Positions 1 through 8,915 of a stretch of 26,827 bases of DNA are shown here, one piece after another; positions within the stretch are counted from its first letter, which is position 1, and every line of letters starts with the position of its first letter. This DNA is from Micractinium sp. NFX-FRZ (Eukaryota > Chlorophyta > Trebouxiophyceae > Chlorellales > Chlorellaceae), in contig JAPTJF010000631.1 of NCBI GenBank assembly GCA_029339195.1, positions 1 to 26,827 on the forward strand, in the 5' to 3' direction. Below the pieces are notes generated by a model, which was given only the letters and a program-made list of their open reading frames with translations, had not been told where the DNA came from and ran no database searches. The position numbers and the translations under genes are program-made.

Positions 1-1
1 G

Positions 2-345
2 GGCAGAAAGGGTCAACCACGCTCTGAGCAGCCCAAAAGGGTCAGCCATGCCGCCGCATGGGCGGGAAGGGTCCGCCATTGATCGGAGCATGTGGATGGA
101 GTCGGCATAGGCAGAAAAGGTCAACCACGCTCTGAGCAACCTAAAAGGGTCGGCCATGCTGACGCATGGGCGGACAGGATCTGCCCTCGCATGTGGATTG
201 AGTCGGGCCGGGCAGAAAGGGTCAACCACGCTCTGAGCAGCCCAAAAGGGTCAGCCATGCCGCTGCATGGGCGGAAAGGGTCAGCCCTTCATCGGAGCAT
301 GTGGATGGAGTCGGCATAGGCAGAAAAGGTCAACCACGCTCTGCT
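2..345. repeat. ~108-bp tandem array with internal ~36-bp sub-repeats
   Basis: The phrase GGCAGAAA(A/G)GGTCAACCACG starts at 2, 110, 211 and 319, giving steps of 108, 101 and 108 bp. Units 1 and 3 resemble each other more than they resemble units 2 and 4, so there is a ~209-bp higher-order dimer. Inside each unit a shorter motif, AAGGGTC(A/C)(A/G)CCA, recurs about every 30-36 bp, as if each unit arose from three copies of a ~36-bp ancestor. An open frame runs through part of the array (92-319), but it only reflects the repeat and I do not call it a gene. The array starts at the window edge and probably continues to the left. Confidence 0.9.
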
Positions 346-641
346 GCCTTGGGTAAGCTGCTCTGATCTGGCCCTGCAACGCTTTGCGCTCGTATCTCAA
401 TGTTTCATTATTTTCATGGCTCACTGAGCAGCACAGGCTTGTGCTGAAAAGACGCTCACATTAGTACCGTTGCGCAGTGTGCCGCTCCCCTTCCCAGCCG
501 TGGCCCCTTCCAAGTAGTTGCCGACGCCAGCAGCAGCTGGGTGTTGAGCCGTTCTTTGTTACGATTTAAAATGTTAAAGAACTTAACAAGGTAAGGCAAA
601 CCTGCCAGAGCCAAACAAGACTCGTGCAAAACAGGGAGTGA
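346..641. other. Downstream region of the membrane-protein gene; no gene seen
   Basis: This stretch lies between the tandem array and the stop codon of the minus-strand gene. It is presumably that gene's 3' UTR and flank. It includes an AT-richer patch at about 558-600 that differs from the GC-rich surroundings. I found no minus-strand TGTAA motif and no convincing coding frame. Confidence 0.5.
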
Positions 642-2942
642 TTAGTTAGGCTGCTCCAGCGCATGCGCCGCCGCAGCTTTGCACAGCAACCATGCGTTGC
701 CCGCCAGGAGCCAGGCAGCCACACAGATCTGGTCCCCGCCCAAGCCACCGCCGCTGCATGCCCACATCACAGCCGCATTTGCGCCGTCCCACCACCGCCG
801 TGCAGCCGCTGCCAAGGCCCAAAGGCACCGCCGCAATCTCCCCGGCCGGGGATGGGACACCAGCAATGGAGGCGCGGCGGGCAGCACGGGCCTGGCCCAA
901 GTGTGAGTGGCTACCAGCAGTGGTGCCACCACTCCAAGCAGGCATTGCTGCATGCTCAGCACTGCCATGCACTCGAGCTGCGCCTCCAGCTCTGGATCGG
1001 AAGCTGCACCGCAGGCATGAGGAGGGAGGGGCAGCATGCGCACTCTTAGGCTGGAAGTCGGGGGCGCGATGGAGGCAGGCAGGCATGGAGGAAGACGTGC
1101 AAGTTGGCAGGCAGGCAGACAGGCGGCAGGCCAGCGAGCAGGCAGGCAGGGTGGTCCGCAGGCACAGCAGGGGATTAGCTTACCTGCAAGGTCTGGCATA
1201 AAGGGGCCCACAGGCAAGGGTATGCTGTCGAAAAATCTGAACAGCCACCTCAGCCGCGAGCGGGACAGCGGGTGCGCGAGCAGCGGCGCAGAGCAGTGGG
1301 CGCGCTGGTTGGCAGTGAGCCACGCCCCCAGGGCTTGCTGGAGGAGCAGCGCCATTGGCGGCTGGTACAAGGGTGCGCCGGTCAGGGTGGGGATCAGCAG
1401 GCGGGTGCCTGTGCAGGGGTGGGATGGGTGGGATGGGATGGCGGCATGGCACACAGGATTGTGTGCCTTGAAACACCTCACCCACGCCCCTGCCCCCCCC
1501 CACCCCCCCACCCATCTCTAGCCGCCCCCCTCCACCCATCCCATTCCCCGACCACAAGGCACACAGGGGACATGGAGAGGGGGGGAGCCCTCGAACTCAC
1601 AACTCCTACGCTCCAATCAGGGCCATACAGAGGCCAACAGCCAGCATCGCAGCATATCAGCGCCTACCTGAGGCCAGCACGTCACTCATTCCTCTGCTTT
1701 GCTGCTGAGCCCTTCGGGTGGCGCTCATTTGACTGGCCCCGCCTCCCCATTCCTTCCCAGCACCGCAGCCACCCACTCCCGCAAAGATAAGGAGATCCGC
1801 TGCTCACCCAACAACAGGCGCAGCCAGTCAGCCAGTGCCCCTGCCCAGCCGTCCGTGGGGGTGCGCTGTAGAAACTGCCCGGAGCCCTCCTGCGGAGTCA
1901 AGCGGGAAGGCATGCCATGGGGCGCGGCAGCATCAGTCTGCGCAACGTGCGCGTGCAGCGGCAGCATCAGTCTGCGCAACGTGCGCGTGCAGCGGCAGCA
2001 GTCTGTCTGCGCAACGTGCGCGTGCAGCGGCACCCGGTGCAGAACTGGGGCTGGTGGCCAAGGCGTGCGCCATGCAGCACTGCAAAGCACAGCCCCAGCC
2101 ACAGCCCGCTGCCAAACAGCAGTAGCCAGCACCCACAGCCAGACATCTGCCGGAGCGCGCAGCAAGGTACTTGTAACGCCCGCAGCGAGCAAGCCACCAC
2201 TTGTCACTTCCCCACAGCACGCGAGCTGCCAGCACCCACGGCAGGCAAGGCACTTGCCGTGGTGGAGCGCTGCGCTGGCAGCAATGCGCTGCCAATTCTG
2301 ACGTAGCAGAGCAGTGCCACCCTGCATTCCAAGGGAAGTTCGAGCACAAGAAGCATCATGGCCGTGAGTGGCAGTGCACCATCAGCCACCCTGCAGGCGG
2401 GGCACAGGGCGGGTGCAGTGCATGCTGGCGCACCGCCCGACCAGCGGCTGGCGGCATGGGTTATGTGCAAGCCGGCCAACCAGCAGCCAGCCCCACCCCA
2501 CCCCACTCCACTCCACTCTTAGGCAGCCAGTGAAGGCAGACGAGCTTCCTTTCCTGGCAAGCACGGCCAGTTATCACCTGTACTTGAGCCACACGGCGTG
2601 CGGGAGGAAGGCCTGCGCGAGGAGGAAGCTGACAGCCAGAAACATCATGGAAGCCTGCCGGAGGTGCCCATCCAGTGACAGCTGCGTAAAACGGGCGCTC
2701 CAGAAGAGGCTCACAAGCCCCAGCCCAAACACGCCGCATGCCACGTCCACCTTGCGCACTAGGCGGAAGTGCAACTGCAGCACTGGCGGCAGCACCGCAG
2801 GGGGGGCGGCACCGTCGGCGCCGCCGCCAACTCGTCCGCCGCTGCTAGCTGCAGGCGCTCCGGGCCGCTGTTCATGCGGCGGCGGTGCGTCATATTCATT
2901 TTCTTCCCTGCGCCTGGCCTGTAAGGTGCCGACACTGTCCAT
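642..2942 (-). CDS. Unrecognised multi-exon membrane protein (middle unresolved)
   Basis: I do not recognise the family. The likely start is ATG at 2942-2940. The first exon, 2942-2578, ends at a GTGATA donor in phase 2. It encodes a Pro/Gly/Ala-rich soluble head, then two hydrophobic segments around VACGVFGLGLVSLFWSARF and MMFLAVSFLLAQAFLPHAVW. The last three exons join in phase: 1889-1808, 1408-1184 and 1003-642, ending TAA. They carry GWAGALADWLRLLLG, a Leu-rich stretch, FRFFDSIPLPVGPFMPDLA and a C-terminal part with several more hydrophobic segments. The segment 1890-2577 must hold at least one more exon, because the phases do not join directly. Hydrophobic frames there (VALLCYVRIGSALLPAQ; VWLWVLATAVWQRAVAGAVL) are candidates, but I could not choose the splice sites with confidence. 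The result would be a polytopic membrane protein of roughly 380-420 aa. A CACGTG lies 82 nt upstream of the start. Confidence 0.55.
1928..2033. repeat. Three tandem copies of a ~34-bp unit
   Basis: The phrase TCTGCGCAACGTGCGCGTGC starts at 1937, 1971 and 2006, so the copies sit 34 and 35 bp apart and are nearly identical. The array lies in the unresolved middle of the minus-strand membrane-protein gene. It begins next to a possible donor (CACCGG then GTGCCG on the minus strand) and is probably intronic. If translated it would give a repeating LHAHVAQTD-like peptide. The copies follow each other without spacers, so this is not a CRISPR array. Confidence 0.85.
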
Positions 2943-3023
2943 TTCAGCTGTTCGACACGCTCGCGTCCACTGAAAATGCGCTGCCTGATCGCAAGCACGT
3001 ACAGAGACCAGTGGTAAAGAGAT

Positions 3024-3029
3024 CACGTG
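3024..3029. promoter_or_regulatory. G-box-like CACGTG palindrome upstream of the membrane-protein gene
   Basis: A CACGTG hexamer sits 82 nt upstream of the ATG at 2942 on the minus strand. In plants and green algae this core can bind bZIP or bHLH factors. A single hexamer in GC-rich DNA is weak evidence, so its role is an inference. Confidence 0.25.
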
Positions 3030-3315
3030 TCAAAGACCGCGAGGCTAGGCTTTGGGTGGGGGCCGGGCCAACTTAATAGTAGTGTCTCCCTGCGTGGTGC
3101 ACTGAGCCTGCACCCAGCCGGTGGAGACGCAAGAGATATGCTGAAGTGGGTGGTCAAGTGCCAGTCTCCCTGCACCTCGGGACGTGAGGTGCGCAGCCGG
3201 CTTACTTTTGGTGGTACCGCAGGGCAAGCGACCAAGAGGGCGCCATGGCCATGCCTTCCCAGTGTTGCGGCACTGCCTTGCTTGCCTGCGCTCCGTGCAC
3301 CCGTCATGGTGTGTG

Positions 3316-3320
3316 TTACA
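3316..3320 (-). terminator. Candidate TGTAA polyadenylation signal for PDH E1 beta
   Basis: TGTAA on the minus strand, about 515 nt downstream of the E1 beta stop. TGTAA is the usual poly(A) signal of chlorophyte nuclear genes. The distance would make an unusually long 3' UTR, so the assignment is tentative. Confidence 0.35.
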
Positions 3321-3832
3321 GCAGCAGTGAGGGTGTGTCCTGATAACGGCAGGGGGGGTGAGTTGGTCCAACGTGCGGGCGGGGGAAATGAAAGCAGGGG
3401 AGTTGGCAGGCAAGGAAAAAGAATACACTCAATGTAGAAGGTACAGATAAGGGAGCGATCTTAGGAAGGGGGCCCGACTGCGCTGGGGGTGGACAGCTGC
3501 CCGGTTGTTACGCCTGAAACAACCGGGCAGCCGGTGCGGCTCGACGACTCCCGTGCCGTGTTGCAGGCAGCGGCACAAGCGCCCGGCACCGGCACGACCT
3601 CAACAATGGAGCCCACAAGTGGTGGCAGGCGTCGCCCCTCCTGCTGCCGCCCCGCAAGCAAGCACTGCCTGGGCGAGGAGAGCGGCGCGGCGCGCCGCAA
3701 ACTTCCCGCAGGCCTGGGTGCGATACCCACTGCGCAGCGGGTTCACGAGGCAAGTGCCCACGGGGAGGGGCTCACGAGGGGCGCGCTGACGGATGCCGAC
3801 GCGCACCAGCGCGTGCGTGCGTGCGTGCGTGC

Positions 3833-6800
3833 TCAGGCCGACACCAGGCCGCGCGCGCCGCAGATCTTGTGCACCGCTTCCACCACCTTCTCCGGCTGCA
3901 CAATGGTGGCTGCCTCCAGCTCATAGGCGTACGAGGTGGGCACGTCCTGGGAGGACAGGCGGAGGACCTGCAGGGAGGGAAGGAGGAAGGGGCAGGGAGG
4001 GCAGGGTCGGGTGCAATGCACGGCACGCACGGCAAGAGGAGGGGCACATTGTTGGAGAGCACGCTGCGGCAGGAAGGCTGGGCAGCGAGCACATCGGCAG
4101 GCCTCTTCCCTCAACAGGAGCTCGCCCTTCAACCCGCCTCGTTACACAGCTCACTGCTGGGCTCTCCGTCTCCCTCACCATGCCTCCCGCCTGCCCCCCA
4201 CTGTTTATACACCGGCCCACTGCCTCCCTTCACCCAACAGCTAGTCAGACACAAGTGCTATGCCCACAGCTTGTATACAACAAGTGAGGACAGCAGCCGC
4301 ACCTCGTGGTCCAGCTCGTTGAAGAGCGACTCGTGGATGACGGCGGACAGGGATGCGCCGATGCCGCCCGTCTTCATGCACTCCTCCACAATGATGGCCT
4401 GAATTGAAAGTAAGGGCGGAAGGGGGAAGGGGGAGGACAGGGAGGGAAGCGGGTGAGCGGCAGGTGGGAGAGGAGGCAGAGGTGCACCTCTCTGCAGGCA
4501 TGCACTCCCCCAATGCGGCATGCCGTGAGGGAGGGGAGAAGGACTGGAGGGGGAGGTGGGGAGCTGGATGGGGAGGCAGGCAAGATGTGCTGGCGCGTTG
4601 TGCAGCGGCGGAGCCGGGGCAGCACCGGACCGGCAACAGCGTGCAATCCCTGAGCCGCCCAGGCGGCATGAGCTTCGCCTGTATTGCCCTCGCCTGGCTG
4701 TGCACACCCCAGTCGGTGCGCCTGGGCATGTGTGGTGTACCAGCCCGGGACCTTGCACCCACACCCACACCCACACAGCCCACCTTGCGAGCCTTCTTTA
4801 CAAACTCGCAAACACGGTCTCCCCATGTCCACACCCACCCACCACACCGGAGCGAGCCTTTTAAAAAGCAACTCGACCTGCAACAAAGAGGGGTACCCAC
4901 CCTGCGGGTCTTCTTGATGGACTTGGAGATGGTCTCCATGTCAAAGGGCTTCAGGGAGATGAGGTCAACCACCTGTGCAGGGGGCAGAGGGGAGGGAGGG
5001 AGGGCAGGGGAAGGGTAAGCAGGCAGGCAGGCAGGCAGGCAAGGGATGGGAGGGAGGAGCGCATAGCCTCCGCGCAGCTGTCCTCATGTTCGCCTCTGCT
5101 TCCACACACACCGCCTTTGCTCTCACACCTCCCGCCCTGCTGCACACGCACACGCCAGCCCCCGACACCCACTTACACACTGCTGCGATCACAAACCTAC
5201 CCAACTCCAGGTTGCGCCCCTGCTCACACCAACTCCGCCGCTGCCTGCCTCCCCCACTGCCCCCCGCTACACATGCAGCAGAACGTGAAACAACAGCGGG
5301 GCAGCAGCTCACCTCTGGGTTGTACCCCTGCCTGCCTCCCCCACTGGGGCCCCCACCAGCAGGAAATGAAACAACAGCGGGCAGCAGGTCACTGCGGGTT
5401 GTACCCCTGCTTCTCCAGCTCCGGCGCCACTCCCCTCCCCCACTGCTGCCCGCTACACATACAGCAGGAAAGGACACAAGGCCAACGTAAAGCAAGGCTC
5501 ACCTCTGGGTTGTACCCCTGCTTCTCCAGCTCCGCCACCGCCTGCATGACGACGTAGCGCATGCGCGAGTAGCAGAAGATGGTGACGTCCGTGCCCTCCC
5601 GCACAATCTCGGCACGCTCCAGGGACTGGCAGTAGTCGCCGGCGTGCACCTCGCCTGCAGCGCATAAGCATGGGCGCACGAGTTGTGGTGAAGCAGGGGC
5701 AGGCGAGCTGAAGTGAGAGGTGCTGGGGAGAGAGGTGCTGGGGAGAGAAAGAGGGGAGGGAAGCTGCAGTAGCAGTCACCGGCTGGCTCGGTGATACAGG
5801 GCGGCAGCCGGAGGCTGCCCCGGCGATGCTTTCTATTGCCAAACCACCACTTGCACTCCCACACGCCTCCAGGCGCTGCACCCCACGTGCGCTTCCACTG
5901 CTGCTCGCCAGCCCCACTCCCGCCTGCCCCATGCGCCGCCCAGGTTCCGCCCGACCATCCACGCACTGCCGCCGCGCCCTCACCACCCCACCCACCCACC
6001 CTTGACGTTGTACAGCAGGACGTGCTCGAAGAAGATGATGGGGTTGTCGGAGCGGATGGCGCTCTTCAGCAGCGCCTTGGAGTTCGCGACAGTGGAGCAG
6101 GCCACCAGCTGCACGCCTGCAGCACAAGAATACAGAGGAGCAAGCGTGGCAGGGAGGGCTCACGTCAGCGCCTAAACATTGAAACCAGTGGGGCGCACCA
6201 CCAGCTGCACGCCTCCACCACCAAGCACAGGAGGGCCCGGTATGAGAGGGGCACATCACGGCAGCGCCATGCAGTGGGCAGCACGCCAGTGCATGCAATT
6301 CCATTTATGCGCGCCCTTGGTCCAAACTCCCTGCACTGCCCTGCATTGCCCGCATTGCCCGCTGGTCTCCCTGCATGCCTGTGCACCAGCACACCTGTTC
6401 CTCACGCCTGCGCCCTGCTGTGCCCCACGTTCCCACCCTCACGTCACCCGCTCTGCGCCCCCAGCTGGCACGCCCACCCCCTCAACCCCACTCTTGTCAT
6501 AAAGCTACCCTTGCCACGCTGTGCTGGCTCACCGGGGATGGACTGGAAGTAGGACTCGAGGCGCTGCGAGTGCTCCGCGCCCAGCTGGCGCCCCACGCCG
6601 CCCGGCCCGCGGATGACCATGGGCACCTTGAACTGCCCGCCGCTGGTGTAGTGCAGCATGCCGCAGTTGTTGGAGATCTGGTTGAAGGCGAGCAGGAGGA
6701 AGCCCATGTTCATGCCCTCCACAATGGGGCGCAGCCCCGTCATGGCGGCGCCCACGCCCATGCCCATGAACCCGTTCTCGCAGATGGGCGTGTCCAGCAG

Positions 6801-8144
6801 CCGCATCTCGCCGTACTTCTTGTACAGCCCTGCGGGGCGGGCAGGGCAGGGCAGGCTGGCAGTGCTGGTGAATGCAATAATAAAGCACAAGCAAGGAGGC
6901 GGCCGTCAGCCGCATGTTGCTGTGCTTCTTGCACAGCCCTGCGGGGCGAGGGGCGGTGCAGGGCAGGCAATGGTGAATGAAATTGAACAAACACGAGCAA
7001 GGAGGTGCCCAGCAGCCTGCCGCATCTCGCCATACTTCTTGCACAGGTCTACAGCTGCAAGTGTGGAAGATGAGCGGTCAAAAAGTGCAGGGGTATAAAG
7101 AGTGGGCAAGAAGAGGGGGCTGGGTCGTGCCCGGCAGCCGCATCTCGCCTCCCTTCATGCACAGGTCTGCAAATCATTGCGACAGGCACCCAGCAGAGCC
7201 ATGGGCGGGGGCAGCACCCACCAATGGGTCCAGACAAAGGCCACATGGGCAGTCAGGCGGCAGCAGGCAACTTGCAACGCATGCAGCACGACGTGCAGCA
7301 GCGCAGAATGCATGCAGCGGCAGAGTGAAATGACTTACCGCTGGACACCTTGTAAGAGCCTCCGTAGTGGCCCACGTCCTCGCCTGTAGGTTGGGGGCAG
7401 AACAGGAGCACGGCGCTTGGAGGGAGCAAGGGAGAGGTGGCGGGGGCAGCCAGGCGCACAGCAAGGAAGCGTGCAGGGGTGGGCGGTACAACACAGAAGT
7501 GGGCAGAAGTGGGGTGCCAAGCTCAGCACACAAGCTGGCAGGCCAGCAGATGTGTGGGACAGCCTCAGCAAGCCCGCGCCGAGCGCCAGCAACTCGCACG
7601 CGAGTTGCGACAGAATGGTGGCGCCGGCTTATGCCTGCCTGCTGGAGGGCTGCACCTCCGTGCAGCTGCTGATACCAAACTGCTGCAGCAACTTGCGATA
7701 TGTGCCTGCATGGCTGGCCTGCAAGGCCACGTGCGCTGAGGTTGCTGTCGCCGCCCCGCCGGCCCCCGCCACCGCCCCGCGGCGGTGCGCACCCATCAGG
7801 CATACGGTGGGGTCCCGCTCCATCTCCTCGTCCAGGCCCTCACGCAGCGCCTCCCACATCATCATCTCGCGCTTTTGGGCGCGCATCACCACCTGGTCGC
7901 GCTGGGCGGCACGCACTGCTGCAAAAAAAGGGGGGGAGCAGTCCAGCCAGGCAAGCAGGGCACTGGCCGGTCAGCAGCCGATCAGGTGAGCCCGCAGCGC
8001 CCACCTCCTGGATTGTGGGGTCCTACCTGCAGCTGCGGGGCGGCTGAGAGCGGCGACACGGGCGATGGGCGCCCGAGCGGAGAGGCTGCCAACCGCAGGC
8101 TGGGCCCGCTGCGTGGCGACGCTGCTGCAAGTCGCGGCCGCCAT
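3833..8144 (-). CDS. PDHB: Plastid pyruvate dehydrogenase E1 component, beta subunit
   Basis: Beta subunit of the thiamine-diphosphate E1 enzyme of the plastid pyruvate dehydrogenase complex, which makes acetyl-CoA for fatty-acid synthesis. Nine exons join in phase: 8144-8027, 7918-7793, 7383-7339, 6829-6533, 6116-6000, 5654-5503, 4972-4901, 4398-4303 and 3967-3833. They give 1158 nt, or 385 aa. Residues 1 to about 45 look like a chloroplast transit peptide (Ala/Ser/Arg-rich, starting MAAATCSS). Then come [13 protein letters not shown] and [13 protein letters not shown], with Glu83 matching the conserved ThDP-activating glutamate. Next is a long block very close to plant and cyanobacterial E1 beta: [35 protein letters not shown] and [25 protein letters not shown], the C-terminal [14 protein letters not shown] and [10 protein letters not shown] follow. 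The first five introns are phase 1 and the last three phase 0. Introns 4 and 6 carry serial copies of the adjacent exon edges. The gene is head-to-head with the S1-domain gene. Product and splicing are well supported by family conservation. Confidence 0.96.
5197..5430 (-). repeat. Intron copies of the PDHB exon-6 3' end plus donor (three)
   Basis: PDHB exon 6 ends, on the minus strand, with codons for [10 protein letters not shown] followed by GTGAGC. On the plus strand this edge begins at about 5498. Related blocks begin at about 5388, 5308 and 5197, all inside the following intron, with steps of about 110, 80 and 111 bp. The copy at 5308 keeps the GAG/GTGAGC donor intact. The copy at 5388 keeps codons for ELEKQGYNP, but its donor is altered. 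The copy at 5197 is the most diverged. Matching flanks (…GAAA(T/C)…AACAGCGGGGCAGCAG-like) accompany the two nearer copies, so the repeat unit is longer than the exon edge. Confidence 0.85.
6197..6222 (-). repeat. Short intron copy of the PDHB exon-5 5' start
   Basis: The plus-strand phrase CCAGCTGCACGCCT marks the exon-5 start at 6105 and is repeated at 6201 in the preceding intron, 96 bp away. Only the edge is shared, so this is a weaker case than those in introns 4 and 6. Confidence 0.6.
6907..7170 (-). repeat. Intron copies of the PDHB exon-4 5' start plus acceptor (three)
   Basis: PDHB exon 4 starts with codons for [12 protein letters not shown] after a GCAG acceptor. Taking the plus-strand phrase CCGCATCTCG at 6801 in the exon as reference, related copies begin at 6910, 7020 and 7138 in the preceding intron. 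The steps are 109, 110 and 118 bp. Read on the minus strand after their own AG, they would give [22 protein letters not shown] and [11 protein letters not shown]. Each therefore offers a decoy 3' splice site. AT-rich flanks such as AATGAAATTGAACAAACA are also partly shared between copies. Confidence 0.88.
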
Positions 8145-8915
8145 GATGACTGCACTGGCCACAGAGGCGATGAAACTGGTGCACACTGCGCAGCGAGAAG
8201 CCTGTTGATGGCGCCCAATGCACTGCTGCCAGCCAGGTGGTGAGGGGTCAAGCCGGGCGGGGCATGCAGGGCTCCCGCGCCACCAGAACCGATCGCGCGT
8301 CGGCACATTCTCATCGCAACGCATTTGTGGCACTCTCGCCCCGCCGCCGACACCAGGGCTTCACCCCACCAGAGCACCCCTGCCCAGCGCTCTTCCGGCA
8401 CGCCTGGTACATCCAGCACCCCCTGCCGAAGCGGATTGTCGCCTCAATTCAAGCGCAGCACAGACCAAACCCACACATGGCGCAATTCGTCTGCGCGCCG
8501 GCTGGCGCTGTGCGGGCCCAGGTGCGGTGGAGCGGCGGCATCATGGTAACAGATGCAAGGGTGCATTGCGCCGCGCAGCCCGCTGGTGGGGCAGTGGCAG
8601 GGCGCCGCCCGCCTACAACACCGCCGCCGCCTGCCGCCTCCCGTCTGCACGTCTGCAGGTTTGCACACGGCCCGCCGCACGGCAAGGCAGCTTTGCGGCG
8701 CCAGCAGCGGTGCAGCAGCATCCTGCAGCGGCCCGCAGCTCGGCGCGATGCAGCCTGCTGCAGTGCCATGCTGCAGCTGATGCCAGTGCAGAGTCTGCGG
8801 CGCCCGCACAGGTGTGGTGCCGCCCCCAACCGCCTGCCGCTGCCGGCACCACCAGCACCGCTCTCGCATCCCACATCCACATAACTGGGTGCACAACGTC
8901 CTGCCGTCCATTTGC
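8145..8915. promoter_or_regulatory. Shared upstream region of divergent PDHB and S1-domain genes
   Basis: The 771 bp between the two start codons should hold both promoters and both 5' UTRs. It is GC-rich with runs of CCGCCGCC and many GCTGCAG-like phrases. I see no clear TATA box. Several long overlapping frames cross it on both strands, but none resembles a known protein. A short upstream exon of the S1 gene could lie here, spliced to an acceptor at 9079-9080. Confidence 0.5.

Larger units (their letters stand above)
2943..3832. other. Intergenic region: 3' UTR of PDH E1 beta and 5' flank of the membrane-protein gene
   Basis: Both flanking genes are on the minus strand. A minus-strand TGTAA (TTACA on plus, 3316-3320) lies about 515 nt past the E1 beta stop. 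It is the only candidate I see for the chlorophyte-type polyadenylation signal. A short simple repeat (GCGTGCGTGCGTGC) at about 3811-3831 abuts the E1 beta stop codon. The long frames across this stretch lack family-like features, and I do not call them genes. Confidence 0.5.

Noticed and set aside
92..319. Open frame through the left-edge repeat
   Set aside because: It follows the tandem array, has repeat-derived composition and no start context or homology.
1928..2033. CRISPR-like array
   Set aside because: The units follow each other directly with no unique spacers, and the genome is eukaryotic.
3489..3926. Open frames downstream of the PDHB stop as a separate gene
   Set aside because: There is no recognisable domain and they lie in the likely 3' UTR. 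Several competing frames of equal length are what GC-rich DNA gives by chance.
4404..5018. Long plus-strand frame across PDHB introns
   Set aside because: It is antisense to clear PDHB exons, low-complexity (Gly/Arg and Thr/His repeats) and resembles no family.
6907..7170. The repeated [11 protein letters not shown] segments as extra PDHB exons
   Set aside because: Including any copy would repeat the same conserved positions and spoil a protein that already matches the family without gaps. The phases join perfectly when they are skipped.
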